Of a stretch of DNA of 6,059 nt, positions 5,345 through 6,059 are shown piece by piece. How positions within the stretch are numbered: the first letter of the stretch is position 1; every line of letters begins with the position of its first letter. Origin of the DNA: Rhodobiaceae bacterium UBA7378. Lineage in GTDB: Bacteria; Pseudomonadota; Alphaproteobacteria; RS24. Under the pieces are notes generated by a model. It had not been told where the DNA came from. It saw only the letters and a program-made list of their open reading frames with translations, and made no database searches. The position numbers and the translations under genes are program-made. The stretch is taken from assembly GCA_002469805.1 (NCBI GenBank), contig DKNW01000036.1, forward strand, positions 1 to 6,059. The letters are read 5' to 3'.

Positions 5345-6059
5345 TGGCAAAGCGCACTGACATTTCAAGCATTATGATTATTGGCGCCGGCCCCATTGTT
5401 ATTGGGCAGGCTTGCGAGTTCGACTATTCTGGCACTCAAGCCTGCAAAGCTCTGCGCGAAGAGGGCTACCGGGTCATTCTGGTTAATTCGAACCCAGCCA
5501 CCATCATGACCGACCCAGACCTAGCTGACGCAACCTATGTCGAACCCATTACGCCGGAAGTTGTGGCGCGTATTATCGCCAAGGAAAAACCCGACGCTAT
5601 TCTACCGACTATGGGCGGGCAGACAGCGTTGAACACAACCATTTCGCTGGCTGAAAATGGCACGCTCGAAGAACATGGCGTTCAATTAATTGGAGCCGAC
5701 CTTGACGCTATCAATATGGCCGAAGACCGCCTGCTCTTCCGGCAGGCGATGGACCGTATCGGCCTTGAAAGCCCGCGCTCGGTCATCGCGCATACGCTAG
5801 AGGAAGCCCTCGAAGGGCTTGAACAGGTAGGCCTGCCGACAATTATCCGGCCATCCTTTACGCTGGGCGGCACGGGCGGCGGCGTTGCGTATAATCGCGA
5901 AGAATTTCTTGCTATCGTTGAATCCGGCCTCGACGCCTCACCCGCAACCGAAGTGCTCATTGAGGAGAGCGTACTGGGCTGGAAAGAATATGAAATGGAA
6001 GTTGTGCGCGACCGTGCGGATAACTGCATCATCATTTGTTCAATTGAAAATGTTGACCC
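5344..6059 (+). CDS. carB: carbamoyl-phosphate synthase large subunit, N-terminal part, cut by window edge
   Basis: Synthetase subunit that uses bicarbonate, ammonia from CarA and two ATP to make carbamoyl phosphate. The window holds 238 complete codons plus two bases of a proline codon, out of about 1,070 to 1,100 expected; the rest lies past the right edge. Visible is the pre-ATP-grasp domain (MIIGAGPIVIGQACEFDYSG at 11-30, LVNSNPATIMTDP at 46-58, PTMGGQTALN at 88-97). It is followed by the start of the first ATP-grasp domain, with the glycine-rich loop RPSFTLGGTGGG (169-180) and ESVLGWKEYEMEVVRD (208-223). R129, R169 and E215 fall at the same positions as the carboxy-phosphate-site residues of E. 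coli CarB. The ATG shares its A with the carA stop (TAATG), and GGAG at 5335-5338, inside carA, provides a ribosome binding site 5 bases upstream. This points to a carAB operon with coupled translation. Confidence 0.98.
   Translation, partial: MAKRTDISSIMIIGAGPIVIGQACEFDYSGTQACKALREEGYRVILVNSNPATIMTDPDLADATYVEPITPEVVARIIAKEKPDAILPTMGGQTALNTTISLAENGTLEEHGVQLIGADLDAINMAEDRLLFRQAMDRIGLESPRSVIAHTLEEALEGLEQVGLPTIIRPSFTLGGTGGGVAYNREEFLAIVESGLDASPATEVLIEESVLGWKEYEMEVVRDRADNCIIICSIENVD

Overview
The window is ordinary chromosomal housekeeping DNA from a bacterium that is very probably an alphaproteobacterium. This rests on gene order (a yqeY-like gene, dnaG and rpoD on one strand, carAB divergent on the other) and on the proteins. 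RpoD has the long insert between regions 1.2 and 2.1 that proteobacterial primary sigma factors carry. DnaG has a divergent zinc-finger region of a kind I recall from some alphaproteobacterial primases. I cannot place the organism more finely from the sequence alone.

Minus strand, read right to left: a GatB/YqeY-domain protein gene (3710 to 3258), the DNA primase gene dnaG (3192 to 1318) and the start of the primary sigma factor gene rpoD (1297 down to the left edge, cut off at the start of region 2.1). The gaps are 65 and 20 bp with no terminator between genes. They therefore look like one operon, a variant of the macromolecular-synthesis operon in which a yqeY-type gene stands where E. coli has rpsU. 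The operon would link replication priming (DnaG) and bulk transcription initiation (RpoD).

Plus strand: carA (4187 to 5344) and the first 238 complete codons of carB (5344 to the right edge). They encode the glutaminase and synthetase subunits of carbamoyl-phosphate synthase, which feeds pyrimidine and arginine synthesis. The carA stop and carB start overlap by one base (TAATG), so the two should be translated in a coupled way.

The two transcription units diverge from a non-coding stretch of about 475 bp (3711 to 4186). It holds a plausible sigma-70-type promoter pointing to carA, an inverted repeat near the yqeY side, and a short open frame (4065 to 4190). That frame has its own Shine-Dalgarno sequence, and its stop codon overlaps the carA start as ATGA. 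Its 3' part is a 21-bp near-tandem duplication. This possible carAB leader is the most interesting unexplained structure here. The second point of interest is the primase zinc site, where three of the four usual metal ligands are replaced. I see no mobile element, CRISPR array, RNA gene or undescribed multi-gene system.
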